From: Hamiltosporidium magnivora
Taxonomy: Eukaryota > Microsporidia > Dubosqiidae
Direction of reading: 5' to 3'
Assembly: GCA_004325065.1 (NCBI GenBank)
Contig: PITI01000113.1
Coordinates: 1 to 21,075 of the forward strand
Length of the DNA stretch: 21,075 nucleotides
Under the pieces are notes generated by a model that was not told where the DNA came from, ran no database searches, and was given only the letters and a program-made list of their open reading frames with translations. Shown piece by piece: positions 9,456 through 17,820 of the stretch (position 1 is the stretch's first letter; each line of letters starts with the position of its first letter). The position numbers were made by a program, and so were the translations under genes.

Positions 9456-10166
9456 TTACCGCTCAAATATCACTTCCTCTTCTATAAAAACTACAGAATC
9501 CCTATTATAAACAATCTTATCTCTCTCCTCTTTCTTACACAATGGAACATAAATGCTCTCTACTGTCTCTCCAATAACCAAAACATCTACTCCTGAACCA
9601 GAATATAAATCATTATAAACACCTAACCCTATACTTTTAATAGCTAGATCGATTCCTTCTTCTTTACTCATTCCCCTACGATATTGATTTTCTAAATAAC
9701 CTATAGCAGCTAAAGAACCAGAACCCATCGAAGTATACTCGTGTGAAGAAGAAGAGCCATGTGGATGTACATTGAAGAGATAAGATGTATTAGAAGAAGA
9801 GTTATTAGTATCCTTACCACCATCATCTCTACTACTAGATGAATAACTACACACTATTAAACCCGCACCTATCTGTCCTCCGTATGAGTGTAAGTGCTGT
9901 GACAGTATATTAACACACATACGTATATCACCAGGCATATTATATTTCTTACAAAAAATACTCATTTCTTTTTCACACATACGCACAACATTTTCTATGT
10001 CAGCTGCTGTTCCACAGCCAGCTGCATAGATAGAAGGAGATATTTTGTGTAGTTTTTTACAGTTTTTATCTACAACATATTCTGATGTAGCACGTCTGTC
10101 TGAGGCTATAATTATCCCTTCTTTATATTTTAGTCCTATTATTGTAGTACCTGTTTTTTTAATCAT
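9456..10166 (-). CDS. PUP1: 20S proteasome subunit beta-2 (trypsin-like catalytic subunit)
   Basis: This is the Ntn-hydrolase subunit that gives the 20S core its trypsin-like activity. Numbering from the upstream ATG at 10175, Gly9-Thr10 is the self-cleavage site (KTG/TTIIGLK), making Thr10 the catalytic N-terminal threonine. Asp26 and Arg28 (ASDRR), Lys41 (DKNCKKLHKIS), the AGCGTAAD segment at 52-59, MGSGSLAA at 150-157 and NDLYSGSGVDV at 188-198 all match beta-2 of yeast and human. I place the start at 10166, not 10175, because the family of starts here has ACCCCT just upstream, and here ACCCCT (10167-10172) precedes the second ATG. The propeptide is then only six residues, against about 29 in yeast. 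A Ser/Asn/Asp-rich insertion at about 111-131 (YSSSSRDDGGKDTNNSSSNT) is unusual and probably a surface loop. The gene is divergent from the SANT gene. Confidence 0.93.
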   Translation of the reverse strand: MIKKTGTTIIGLKYKEGIIIASDRRATSEYVVDKNCKKLHKISPSIYAAGCGTAADIENVVRMCEKEMSIFCKKYNMPGDIRMCVNILSQHLHSYGGQIGAGLIVCSYSSSSRDDGGKDTNNSSSNTSYLFNVHPHGSSSSHEYTSMGSGSLAAIGYLENQYRRGMSKEEGIDLAIKSIGLGVYNDLYSGSGVDVLVIGETVESIYVPLCKKEERDKIVYNRDSVVFIEEEVIFER

Positions 10167-10250
10167 AGGGGTCATATATTAGAGAGAAATATAATTTACA
10201 GAAATATATTTTAAGGAGGAAGTAGTGGGTAAGTGACTGAAATTTAAGTG
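10167..10250 (-). promoter_or_regulatory. initiation signal and upstream region of the proteasome gene
   Basis: On the minus strand ACCCCT (10172-10167) abuts the ATG at 10166. AAATTA lies near 10193 and AAATTT near 10242. This is the same C-rich-plus-AT-box arrangement as at the 4194, 10866 and 16604 starts. The upstream ATG at 10175 would lie inside or before the signal, which argues against it as the main start. Confidence 0.55.
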
Positions 10251-10253
10251 TAG

Positions 10254-10861
10254 ATATATATTCCTTATAAATAAGACCCTTTAATTATATCTTATATAAA
10301 TCTTATAAATAAGACCCTTTAATTATATCTTGGATATTCCTTATAATTAACACCCTTTAATTATATCTTATATATTCCTTATAAATAAGACCCTTTAATT
10401 ATATCTTATATAAATCTTATAATCAACACACTTTAATTATATCTTGGATATTCCTTATAAATAACACACTTTAATTATATCGTGTATAAATCTTATAATT
10501 AACACCCTTTTATTATATCTTATATAAATCTTATATTTAACACCCATTTAACTATATCTTATATAAATCTTATAATCAACACCCTTTAATTATATCTTGG
10601 ATATTACTTATAAATAAGACCCTTTAAATATATCTTATATGAATCTTATAATTAACATCCTTTAATTATATCTTAAGAATTTTATATTTAACACCCTTTA
10701 ACTATATCTTGGATATTACTTATAATTAACACCCTTTAACTATATCTTGGATATTACTTATAAATAAGACACTTTAAATATATGTTATATTAATCTTATA
10801 ATTAACACCCTTTAATATACTACTTATAAACAACTTATATATACTACTTATAAATAACCCC
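10254..10861 (+). repeat. 38-bp minisatellite whose unit carries a start-signal-like motif, about 15 copies
   Basis: Units begin with CTTATA at 10264, 10302, 10340, 10378, 10416, 10454, 10492, 10530, 10569, 10607, 10645, about 10680, 10719, 10757 and 10795, so the period is 38 (once 39, once about 35). Each unit reads CTTATAAATAAGACCCTTTA or the variant CTTATAATTAACACCC, then AATTATATCTT and one of two spacers (GGATATT or ATATAAAT). About 11 of 15 keep the CCC. Two shorter units at 10823 and 10847 lead into the gene: the last one is CTTATAAATAACCCCTTTAA followed directly by the G that completes the ATG at 10866. So the array looks like an amplified form of the gene's own TATA-like and C-rich initiation region. 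Confidence 0.93.
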
Positions 10862-10865
10862 TTTA
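10847..10865 (+). promoter_or_regulatory. TATA-like plus C-rich initiation signal of the SANT gene
   Basis: CTTATAAATAACCCCTTTA runs straight into ATG at 10866. The CCCC is 4-7 bases before the start codon, as in the other genes here. The same segment, with ATT in place of ATG, heads each unit of the minisatellite just upstream. Confidence 0.65.
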
Positions 10866-13115
10866 ATGTTTTATAACGATTTACATTCCAAAATCAAAGA
10901 AATAATAACAACCAACAGCACACAACCACCCAACAAAAGAGAGTCAGAGGAAGCCCAAGCATACATATCAGAGAAAGCCCAAGCATACATATCAGAGAAA
11001 GCCCAAGCATACATATCAGAGGAAGCCCAAGAATATATATCAGAGAAAGTACCAGACAATACACAGTGTAATATTAAACCACATCATTTGTTTAATAACA
11101 CATATTATCTTCAATACGTTAAATACACACATCCTACACTTAACGAGTCAGAAATACTTTCTTTAATAAAAAACGAAGAAATATTATCTGTAATCAGAAG
11201 TAACCGTAACAAAGCAAGAACAGAGTATGATATAGGACATGAGGGGTGTGACAGTGATTGTAAAAGATGTGATAATGAGTATAACAGATGTGATAATGAG
11301 TATAAAAGATGTGATAATGAGTATAAAAGACGTGATAATAAGTATAAAAGATGTGATAGAGTATGTAATATCAATAATAATTCTGTTTACCTCGTGTCTT
11401 ATAGAAAAGTACCACAAATACAACTTCCTTCCTACTTTCTAACCGAAAGACAAAAAGAATTATTTAAAGAAGCTTTTATAGAAAACGGAAAGAATTTTGA
11501 TAAGATAATAAGATATATTAACAGTAACATAGAATGTAAAGAAAGTAATTTAAATAAATTAGATCTTCCTAACCTTAGTAATACTAATAATAGCAATTAT
11601 ATTGGTAGTTATAATACTAGTAGTTATAATAATAGTAATATCAATATCAATAATACTATTAATAGCAGTTATAATACTTGCAATACTATTAATAGCAGTT
11701 ATAATACTTGCAATACTAGTAATAGTACTTATAATACTAATATTAATAATACTATCAATAGTACTTATAATACTAATATTAATAATACTATCAATAGTAC
11801 TTATAATATTAATAATACTATCAATAGTACTTATAATACTAATAATACTATTACTAGTAATAATACTTATACCAATCCACATACTCTACTTATCACACCA
11901 CTAAAGATACACCAAGGTGTCTCGTACTATTACGATAACAAAAAGAAACTAAAATATCTTATGAAGAAGAAAGTAGGCAGAATGACAGATATAGATATAA
12001 AACATATTATAGAATCTACATGGACATATAAAGATAAGAATTTATTTAATCATTTTTATACTATTTATGGTAAGATGTGGCATTTATATGGTAGTAGTAT
12101 ACCGTGTAAGACAGAGAAAGATATTAAGATGTATTATAGGTATTACAGGAAGTATGGTAATGTAGTAGGGGGTGAAAGTAGTGGAGGGGGTGATAGTATT
12201 AGTGTGGGTGGTAGTGTGGATGTAGTAGGGGGTAATAATCATAGATTAGATAATAACTGTAATAATACTGTTATTGAGGGTAAGCCATTTAGAGATACAA
12301 TGGACAATACTTTTTCTTTTTGTAGCAGTGATGTGTTGAATATAAGAATGGCTATTAAAAGGTATAAAGAAGGTTGTGTAAATAATGGTAATGAAAGAGA
12401 GAAACCTTATGATTTTAAAAGAATCATAGAGAATATATGTAAGGAGACATACAGTAGTATAAAGTTTAATGGAGGAGAAGGTGATGAAAATACAGTAGTA
12501 GGAGATATAGTAGTTGAGGATGTAATAGTAGAGGGTGGAGATAAGAATGTAATAGAAGTAATAGAAGAGGACAAAAAAGATATAGTAAAGAATATAGTAG
12601 AGAATAAAGAAGATATAGTAGAGAATAAAGAAGATATAATAGAAGTTAGTAAGAATGAAGATAAGAAAGATTTAATAGATGATAAGGAATTAAGTAATAC
12701 CAATATAACCAAAACTCTCCAACATGCTACTCCGAGAAGAAAAAGAGTAAAAAGAATTCTTCCGGTGATAAAAAGAGGATTTATTAAGAAAATATCTAAA
12801 CGTGATATTTTAAGTAAATGGAGTATAAATAACAGACAATTATTTGCTATTTATTTTCCGTATTTTAATAAGAATTGGGTGATGATGAGTGAGTATTTTA
12901 GTGATAAAAAAGCGGGTGATTTGCGTATTTATTATAGGCACTATTATAAGAATTTAAGTATGAATGAACAGAAATTGGAACTTTCTTTAAGAGAGGTGGA
13001 GAGAGATTTGGATAGGGAGAGTGTTTCTGATATAGGGGTGAGTTATTGTAGAAGGGAGAGTGGTGTTGTGTATTTGGATATGTGTGGTATTATATTTGAA
13101 GGGAAGAAGAAATGA
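10866..13115 (+). CDS. multi-SANT-domain protein, repeat-rich, possible chromatin corepressor subunit
   Basis: A 749-residue protein with three SANT/Myb-like domains. The second (384-430, STWTYKDKNLFNHFYTIYGK then KTEKDIKMYYRYYRK) and third (650-695, SKWSINNRQLFAIYF then DLRIYYRHYYK) are complete. The first begins at 190 (YFLTERQKELFKEAFIENGK), but its third helix seems to come only at about 347-362 (KIHQGVSYYYDNKKK), after an Asn-rich insertion at about 238-336. The Y-Y ending of helix 3 is typical of SANT domains in NCoR/SMRT, CoREST and yeast Snt1, so a histone-deacetylase-associated role is plausible, though not proven. Other repeats are four 8-residue AQAYISE units (29-60), CDNEYKR-type heptads (128-166), a Gly-rich stretch (434-456) and acidic VENKEDI repeats (578-592). 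A basic patch (623-647) could be a nuclear localisation signal. The start is supported by CCCC just upstream. Confidence 0.85.
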   Translation: MFYNDLHSKIKEIITTNSTQPPNKRESEEAQAYISEKAQAYISEKAQAYISEEAQEYISEKVPDNTQCNIKPHHLFNNTYYLQYVKYTHPTLNESEILSLIKNEEILSVIRSNRNKARTEYDIGHEGCDSDCKRCDNEYNRCDNEYKRCDNEYKRRDNKYKRCDRVCNINNNSVYLVSYRKVPQIQLPSYFLTERQKELFKEAFIENGKNFDKIIRYINSNIECKESNLNKLDLPNLSNTNNSNYIGSYNTSSYNNSNININNTINSSYNTCNTINSSYNTCNTSNSTYNTNINNTINSTYNTNINNTINSTYNINNTINSTYNTNNTITSNNTYTNPHTLLITPLKIHQGVSYYYDNKKKLKYLMKKKVGRMTDIDIKHIIESTWTYKDKNLFNHFYTIYGKMWHLYGSSIPCKTEKDIKMYYRYYRKYGNVVGGESSGGGDSISVGGSVDVVGGNNHRLDNNCNNTVIEGKPFRDTMDNTFSFCSSDVLNIRMAIKRYKEGCVNNGNEREKPYDFKRIIENICKETYSSIKFNGGEGDENTVVGDIVVEDVIVEGGDKNVIEVIEEDKKDIVKNIVENKEDIVENKEDIIEVSKNEDKKDLIDDKELSNTNITKTLQHATPRRKRVKRILPVIKRGFIKKISKRDILSKWSINNRQLFAIYFPYFNKNWVMMSEYFSDKKAGDLRIYYRHYYKNLSMNEQKLELSLREVERDLDRESVSDIGVSYCRRESGVVYLDMCGIIFEGKKK
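10950..11045 (+). repeat. 24-bp in-frame repeat, four copies
   Basis: Four consecutive 8-codon units encode (K/E)AQAYISE, residues 29-60, and are nearly identical at nucleotide level (AAGCCCAAGCATACATATCA). The last unit has Glu in place of the second Ala. Frame-preserving slippage is the likely origin. Confidence 0.9.
11247..11366 (+). repeat. 21-bp in-frame repeat, about five copies
   Basis: Units of seven codons encode CDNEYKR and variants (CDSDCKR, CDNEYNR, RDNKYKR) at residues 128-162, ending in CDRVC. The regular Cys spacing of seven residues is a by-product of the repeat and does not match a zinc-finger family I know. Confidence 0.85.
11583..11870 (+). repeat. AAT/ACT-rich microsatellite coding an Asn/Thr/Ser/Tyr-rich insertion
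   Basis: Imperfect repeats such as AATACTATCAATAGTACTTA encode NNTINSTYNT-like units at residues 240-335. They sit between helix 2 and the apparent helix 3 of the first SANT domain, so they probably form a long flexible loop. Confidence 0.85.
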
Positions 13116-13263
13116 GAGAGATTTTATTTTTTTTAAGTTTTAGAAATTACTTGATAATTGTATTTGAAGGATTCGAGTTTGAAGGAAAGAAGAAATGAGA
13201 GAGATTTTATTTTTTTTAAGTTTTAGAAATCAATTAATAATTATATTCGAAGCAGTAGAGTTA
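13098..13263 (+). repeat. 83-bp tandem duplication across the stop codon of the SANT gene
   Basis: Copy 1 (13098-13180) includes the last codons and the TGA at 13113-13115. Copy 2 (13181-13263) repeats GAAGGAAAGAAGAAATGAGA and the following T-rich stretch almost exactly. The right halves have drifted (TTACTTGATAATTG against TCAATTAATAATTA). This is the same kind of event as at the end of the 4194 gene, but with an unrelated sequence. Confidence 0.9.
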
Positions 13264-16200
13264 GATTTTTATGTATTATGAAGAAGTAGGTGTGAATTGT
13301 TATAGAGCTGTAATTGTTTTAATTGGATATATAAGTAATAGAATTAAATAATTGTTAATTTAAAGTTTTGGTTTTATAAAATATACGGTTAAATTTCTAT
13401 TTGAAATAAAAATTCTTAAAATCAATGTAAATTACAAGAATTTTATATTTTAATATTTCTTTATTTTTTTAAGATGAGTTTATAATCTTATATGTGATTG
13501 AGGCATTACAGTAATGAGTAGAAATGGGCGTTAAAAAAACTGATTACTTTTTTATTTTGGAGTATATATGACTTGATAAACAATTCCATTTAAGATAAGA
13601 GATTATAGAGTAATTATAATTAAATGTCTATTTGTGTATCTTTATAAGTTGAAATTCTAAGAACGAAAAAGGCCGATCAAAATTTGTGCTTCTATATTCT
13701 TATTTTTAGAATATATATTTCTCATCAGAAGCATTGCACAGGATAAGAAAACATAATTTATTTTTTGCTTTTACGATTTAAAAATTCAGAGCTAAGAAAT
13801 TATTAAAAAATGTAACGTTTAAATGAATGGATGCTTTAACACATATGTTTTGCTCGTAGGCGAGTCTATTTTTAAGCCATTTTTTAATTTGTTACAATGA
13901 CAATATTTTTAGAATTATTGAAGAAGATAATAAAATTTTTGCAAAAAGATTATTGAGCGAATGAATACTAAGACATAGATGTATCTAAGATAAAAATATA
14001 TTAAAGAATGAAGAAAAAATTGATTTCATATTCAAGCAAGTTTTTTTTTTCAATTTAATTTGACACGAAATTATTTATTTTCTATCCCAAAGATGCAGTA
14101 CGTTTGATCTAAACATAATTTTTAGAACACCATATTTTTCAATGACTCCTATCTGAAACGAATGGAAATTATAGACACGCACGCAACTAAACGTCATATA
14201 ACTGAGGCATGATATAAAAGCCAAAATTTTATTTAAAGGCAAAACTAGATTTAAGATGTTATCATTTGTGTTTAAAACTCTATGAAAGAGTCAAAACTTT
14301 CTATTATTTTTATAAAGTTAGATAGCAGGAATATACTTGACTTTTATTTGAAAATTTGTTTGTATTTATAGAAAAATTTAATCAAAAAGTAAAATTAACT
14401 TTTTTTTTGATAATGTACCATGACATACATCATGGCATACAAAGACTTTTTTTTTGGCAAAATAGTATTCAAGTACATAAAATTATGTTAAATCTGGCAT
14501 ATTTATCCCATTTGAACAATTACGATTTGCAATAAAAATAATCCGAACATTTGGAAAAAAGAATATAACAAATTTTTGCGAAACAGTAAATTCATTTGAA
14601 AAAAAAAACATTCGGCGTACAGACAAAAATCTTTATAATAGCATGCCACACCCTACTAAAGAGGTATTTAAGCTCCGAAGAGGAAATACACATTAAAATA
14701 TATATTTGCTTTTTTTTGTCAAATATTTTTAGATAAAACTTTAAAAAAAATATCTTAAGCGAACAATGATATTATAATACTCATATTGTGTTAATTCACA
14801 ATACTCAACACCATACATATGAACTTTAATAGCCATAAACTTGTAATTTAAAACAAAATCGATTTATCATTTTGTGCACTTTCTTGTTTATAAATCTATA
14901 ATTAACCCTTTACAATTGTAAATTAAAAAAAATTTTTTTTTAAGTTTCTATTTAAGTATTTTTTTAAATAAATATATTTATAATTCCAATGGATTTATTT
15001 AAAATTTTTATTTCCTAATTAGACTAAAAGCAATACACATATGATTTATCAACCTAAAAAACATCCAATTTAATTTCATCCTCGCCTTATATTATTACTA
15101 GCCGCTAAGTCCTGATACACAATTAAATTATCAAAAATAGAAATACAGTAACTATTTATCTAAAAATTCATTATCAGACATAATTTTTGAATTAAGATTA
15201 TATTATGCTTTCGTAATTCCGTTACTGGTATATTTTTTTTTTTCGTTTTTCATATGTGAATTGTAGTCTAATTTGATTAGTCCTTAATAATAACCCAGAT
15301 CTCTTTTACTCTGCCTATTTCTCTTTTAAATTAGTTGCTTTCATCGCCTCCAAAGCTTGGATCGATGTTTTCTGTTCATTCTATTCAGCCTAACTTCTAT
15401 GTTTATTCAATTTCGTCGTCTTTCTCGTTCAATTATTCCGATGAAAAAAGGTTTAGCAATATACTACATGTTATAATACTTAATTCAAAAGTTGTATAAC
15501 TTCCCAGTATTTTCAGTAAAAAATTTTAATTTAATTAGATATAAAATTTCATCAGATAATTCAAGAAATAATTGTTATTACATACTTATCCAATGACATT
15601 ACAGCCCATTAAGAGACCTAGCCTCATTACTATAAACTTTCATCTGTCACGATCAAGCGCCTCTCTTTTTCTTTCGTCCATATCAACGCTAGATAATTGT
15701 TATATGCAATTATCATTGTGGATATGAATATATTTCACATATAAAAGAAAATAAATTAATCTTATCATTCAATAGTTTATGTATTTGTAAAATAGCTTAA
15801 AACAAAATTTTAACAATTTTTTTACATTAAATCTTACTTTAAACAGCAAAACACAAAAAATGTAACAGATTAATGATCCATCCTGTTCATATGATTCATT
15901 AAAAAGAAGTTAACAATAGTTATTGCAAATACTTTTTTGAAGCAAAAAATATTTTTAGATGTTTCATGTTATAATTCTACATATTATTATTGGTTGTATA
16001 AGATTTATGAACAAATCATAAGAGTATATTTTTCCAAAGAATATTATTGGTTTCTTACATTTTTCGAACCAATTAAACATTCAAAGAAATGTCATAGTCG
16101 TGACATTACACGAATATACAATAGATTTTTTAATCCATTGTTTCTTATACTGTAATCTGCATCCCAGTTACAAATAAGAATATTCTATTGATTGTATTGT

Positions 16201-16380
16201 TATAAAATCTCAATATTCCTATAGAATATATCAAACATTAATTTTCTTCTTCCTTTGCTAGTAGCAATAATCTTTAAAACACTTATAATTATGAGTAGAT
16301 TGGTATTAATACTCAATCGTATTACTTTCCTAAATTTTATTTAAAGTATAAAAAATTTTAAAATATTTTATACCTCTCAT
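13264..16380. other. gene-free AT-rich stretch, about 3.1 kb
   Basis: No gene could be supported. Open frames of about 70 codons (minus strand, about 14080-14300; plus strand, 15937-16155 with a TTG start) are in the range chance gives at this base composition. Patches at about 15300-15430 and 15600-15700 are less AT-rich and hold short codon-like runs on the minus strand (such as QKTSIQALEAMKATNLKEK), so they may be relics of genes, but no family was recognised. No RNA gene was seen. Confidence 0.5.
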
Positions 16381-16435
16381 TCAAAAAGACCGTATTCTGA
16401 TCTTAAATAGTAAAATATATTTTAGTATAAAATAT

Positions 16436-16603
16436 ACCCCGACCCCTCTGTAACTTTTATCTCTTATTAATACCTCTTCTACACTAATATAAATCCAAGG
16501 CCCCACCCCTCTCTACTATCCTTTATTAACACCCTAACCGTAGTAATATATACCAACACCCCCCTTTCTCTACTTTATAAACTCTTACACTTCACCCCTC
16601 AAA
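16436..16603 (+). promoter_or_regulatory. C-rich initiation signal of NOP2 and upstream degenerate copies
   Basis: CACCCCTCAAA directly precedes the ATG at 16604, with a TATA-like TTTATAAAC about 30 bases upstream. Before it, ACCCCTCT recurs at 16442 and 16505, and an ACCCCCC block with TTTCTCTAC at 16558. Each is followed by a pyrimidine-rich stretch and TTTAT-like segments. The spacing is about 55-63 bases, so this looks like a three-copy, decayed tandem repeat of the initiation region. It resembles the cleaner array in front of the SANT gene in kind, not in sequence. Confidence 0.55.
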
Positions 16604-17515
16604 ATGTTAGATTCTTACGACCCAAAATTAAAAGAAAAATTAGAAAATCTTTTCAATAAAAAAGAACTTCCTATTTACATACAAGAATCTCACAAACAAC
16701 GCCCTCTTATACTAAGAAGTAATCCTTTAAAAATAAAAAGAAAAGATCTTGCCAGACTTTTAATATCCCGTAATACAAATATAGATCCGTTAGAGATAAC
16801 ACCATATACTCTTATAGTATATAACTCTAGTGTTCCATTAGGAGCAACACCAGAGTATTTAAGTGGTTATTACTGTATACAAGGAGCCTCTTCTCTTTTA
16901 CCTGTAATTAACATGGATATACAATTAAATCATACTGTTATAGATATGTGTGCTGCACCAGGTCTCAAGTCTACACATATTTCTTCTTTATTACAGAATA
17001 CAGGGGTATTATTTTGTTATGAAATAAATAATGAAAGGTGTATTTCCTTACGGTCTAATTTATATAGAATGGGGGTAACCAATTCTTTAATAATTAATTC
17101 GTGTGCTACTAATATTTCTATAAAAGCAGATAGAATATTGTTAGATGCTCCGTGTTCTTGTACAGGGGTAGTTAGTAAGGACATGGGTGTTATTAATAAA
17201 CCTTTAAATATTTTAGTACTTACTTCTTTACAGAAAAGGCTCATTTTAAAAGGGTTTGATTCTTTAAAAGCAAAAGGAATTTTGGTTTATTCTACTTGTT
17301 CTGTTCTTACAGAGGAGAATGAAGATGTGGTGGAGTATTTGTTAAGGAAAAGGAAGAATGTAGTGTTACAGGTTGTTAGTGGTGTAGGGGTGGATGGGTT
17401 TGTGTCTTTTAGAGGTAAGAATTATCATGGAAATATGAAGTATTGTAAGAGAGTTTATCCACATGTTCATAACATGGATGGGTTTTTTATAGCGAAGATA
17501 TTCAAAGATAAATAA
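16604..17515 (+). CDS. NOP2: NOP2/NOL1-type rRNA (cytosine-5) methyltransferase
   Basis: This is the nucleolar SAM-dependent methyltransferase that makes m5C in large-subunit rRNA and is needed for 60S assembly in other eukaryotes. Family signatures run in order: RSNPLKIKRKDLARLL (38-53), VPLGATPEYLSGYYCIQGAS (77-96), the SAM loop DMCAAPGLKS (114-123), motif IV DAPCSCTG (181-188) with Cys184, motif VI STCSV (230-234) with the catalytic Cys232, and the C-terminal block YPHVHNMDGFFIAK (285-298). At 303 residues it lacks the long basic N-terminal region of yeast Nop2 (about 618 residues), as expected of a microsporidian reduction. Oddities: Gly-to-Leu in the SAM loop (APGLK for APGGK), Gly-to-Cys in DAPCSCTG, and no Asp where motif III usually has one (NSCATN at 165-170). 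The start is backed by CACCCCTC just upstream. Confidence 0.93.
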   Translation: MLDSYDPKLKEKLENLFNKKELPIYIQESHKQRPLILRSNPLKIKRKDLARLLISRNTNIDPLEITPYTLIVYNSSVPLGATPEYLSGYYCIQGASSLLPVINMDIQLNHTVIDMCAAPGLKSTHISSLLQNTGVLFCYEINNERCISLRSNLYRMGVTNSLIINSCATNISIKADRILLDAPCSCTGVVSKDMGVINKPLNILVLTSLQKRLILKGFDSLKAKGILVYSTCSVLTEENEDVVEYLLRKRKNVVLQVVSGVGVDGFVSFRGKNYHGNMKYCKRVYPHVHNMDGFFIAKIFKDK

Positions 17516-17516
17516 A
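17511..17516 (+). terminator. AATAAA overlapping the NOP2 stop codon
   Basis: AATAAA spans 17511-17516 and contains the TAA stop (17513-17515). Polyadenylation-like signals at or overlapping the stop fit compact microsporidian genes. The match is short, so it could be chance in AT-rich DNA; more AATAAA boxes follow in the downstream array. Confidence 0.35.
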
Positions 17517-17529
17517 GATTTTAATTAAT

Positions 17530-17820
17530 TATTTGTTTTAATTTGTTTTTCTAAGAGAAATAAATATTTTAATAATTTATTTGTTTCTTCAATAAAAATA
17601 AATATTTTGTTTATTTCTTTGTTTTTCTAAGAGAAATAAGTATTTTGTTTATTTTTTTGTTTTTTTAAGAAAAATAAATATTTTGATTATTCCTCGGCTT
17701 TTTAAAAGAAATAAATACTTTTATTATTTCTTTGTTTTTGAATAAAAATAAGTATTTTATTAATTTCTTTGTTTTTCTAAAAGAAATAAGTATTTCGTTT
17801 ATTTTTTTGTTATTTATTTG
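17530..17820 (+). repeat. 38-bp minisatellite downstream of NOP2, about seven copies
   Basis: The segment TAAATATTTT or TAAGTATTTT recurs at 17561, 17599, 17637, 17675, 17712, 17749 and 17787, a period of 38 (twice 37). Each unit also has a T-rich part (TTTCTTTGTTTTTCTAAGAG). Several units hold AATAAA, and TTTCT-AAG-AGAAA can form a small U-rich hairpin in RNA. The sequence is unrelated to the 38-bp array at 10.25-10.86 kb, but the period is the same. Confidence 0.9.

Noticed and set aside
10254..10861. CRISPR-like array
   Set aside because: Units are contiguous with no unique spacers, and the genes are eukaryotic.
11247..11366. Regularly spaced cysteines as a possible metal-binding array
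   Set aside because: The spacing comes from a 21-bp tandem repeat, one unit has Arg in place of Cys, and no histidine or second cysteine completes a known zinc-binding pattern.
11602..11904. 100-codon plus-strand frame of Ile/Leu/Val
   Set aside because: It is an out-of-frame reading of the AAT/ACT microsatellite inside the SANT gene; repeats without stops in one frame often lack them in others.
14080..14300. 71-codon stop-to-stop frame on the minus strand
   Set aside because: No initiation signal, only internal Met, and within the length expected by chance; no family resemblance.
15937..16155. 72-codon open frame on the plus strand
   Set aside because: TTG start, no start signal, aromatic-rich composition, and a length that chance should produce several times in a window of this composition.
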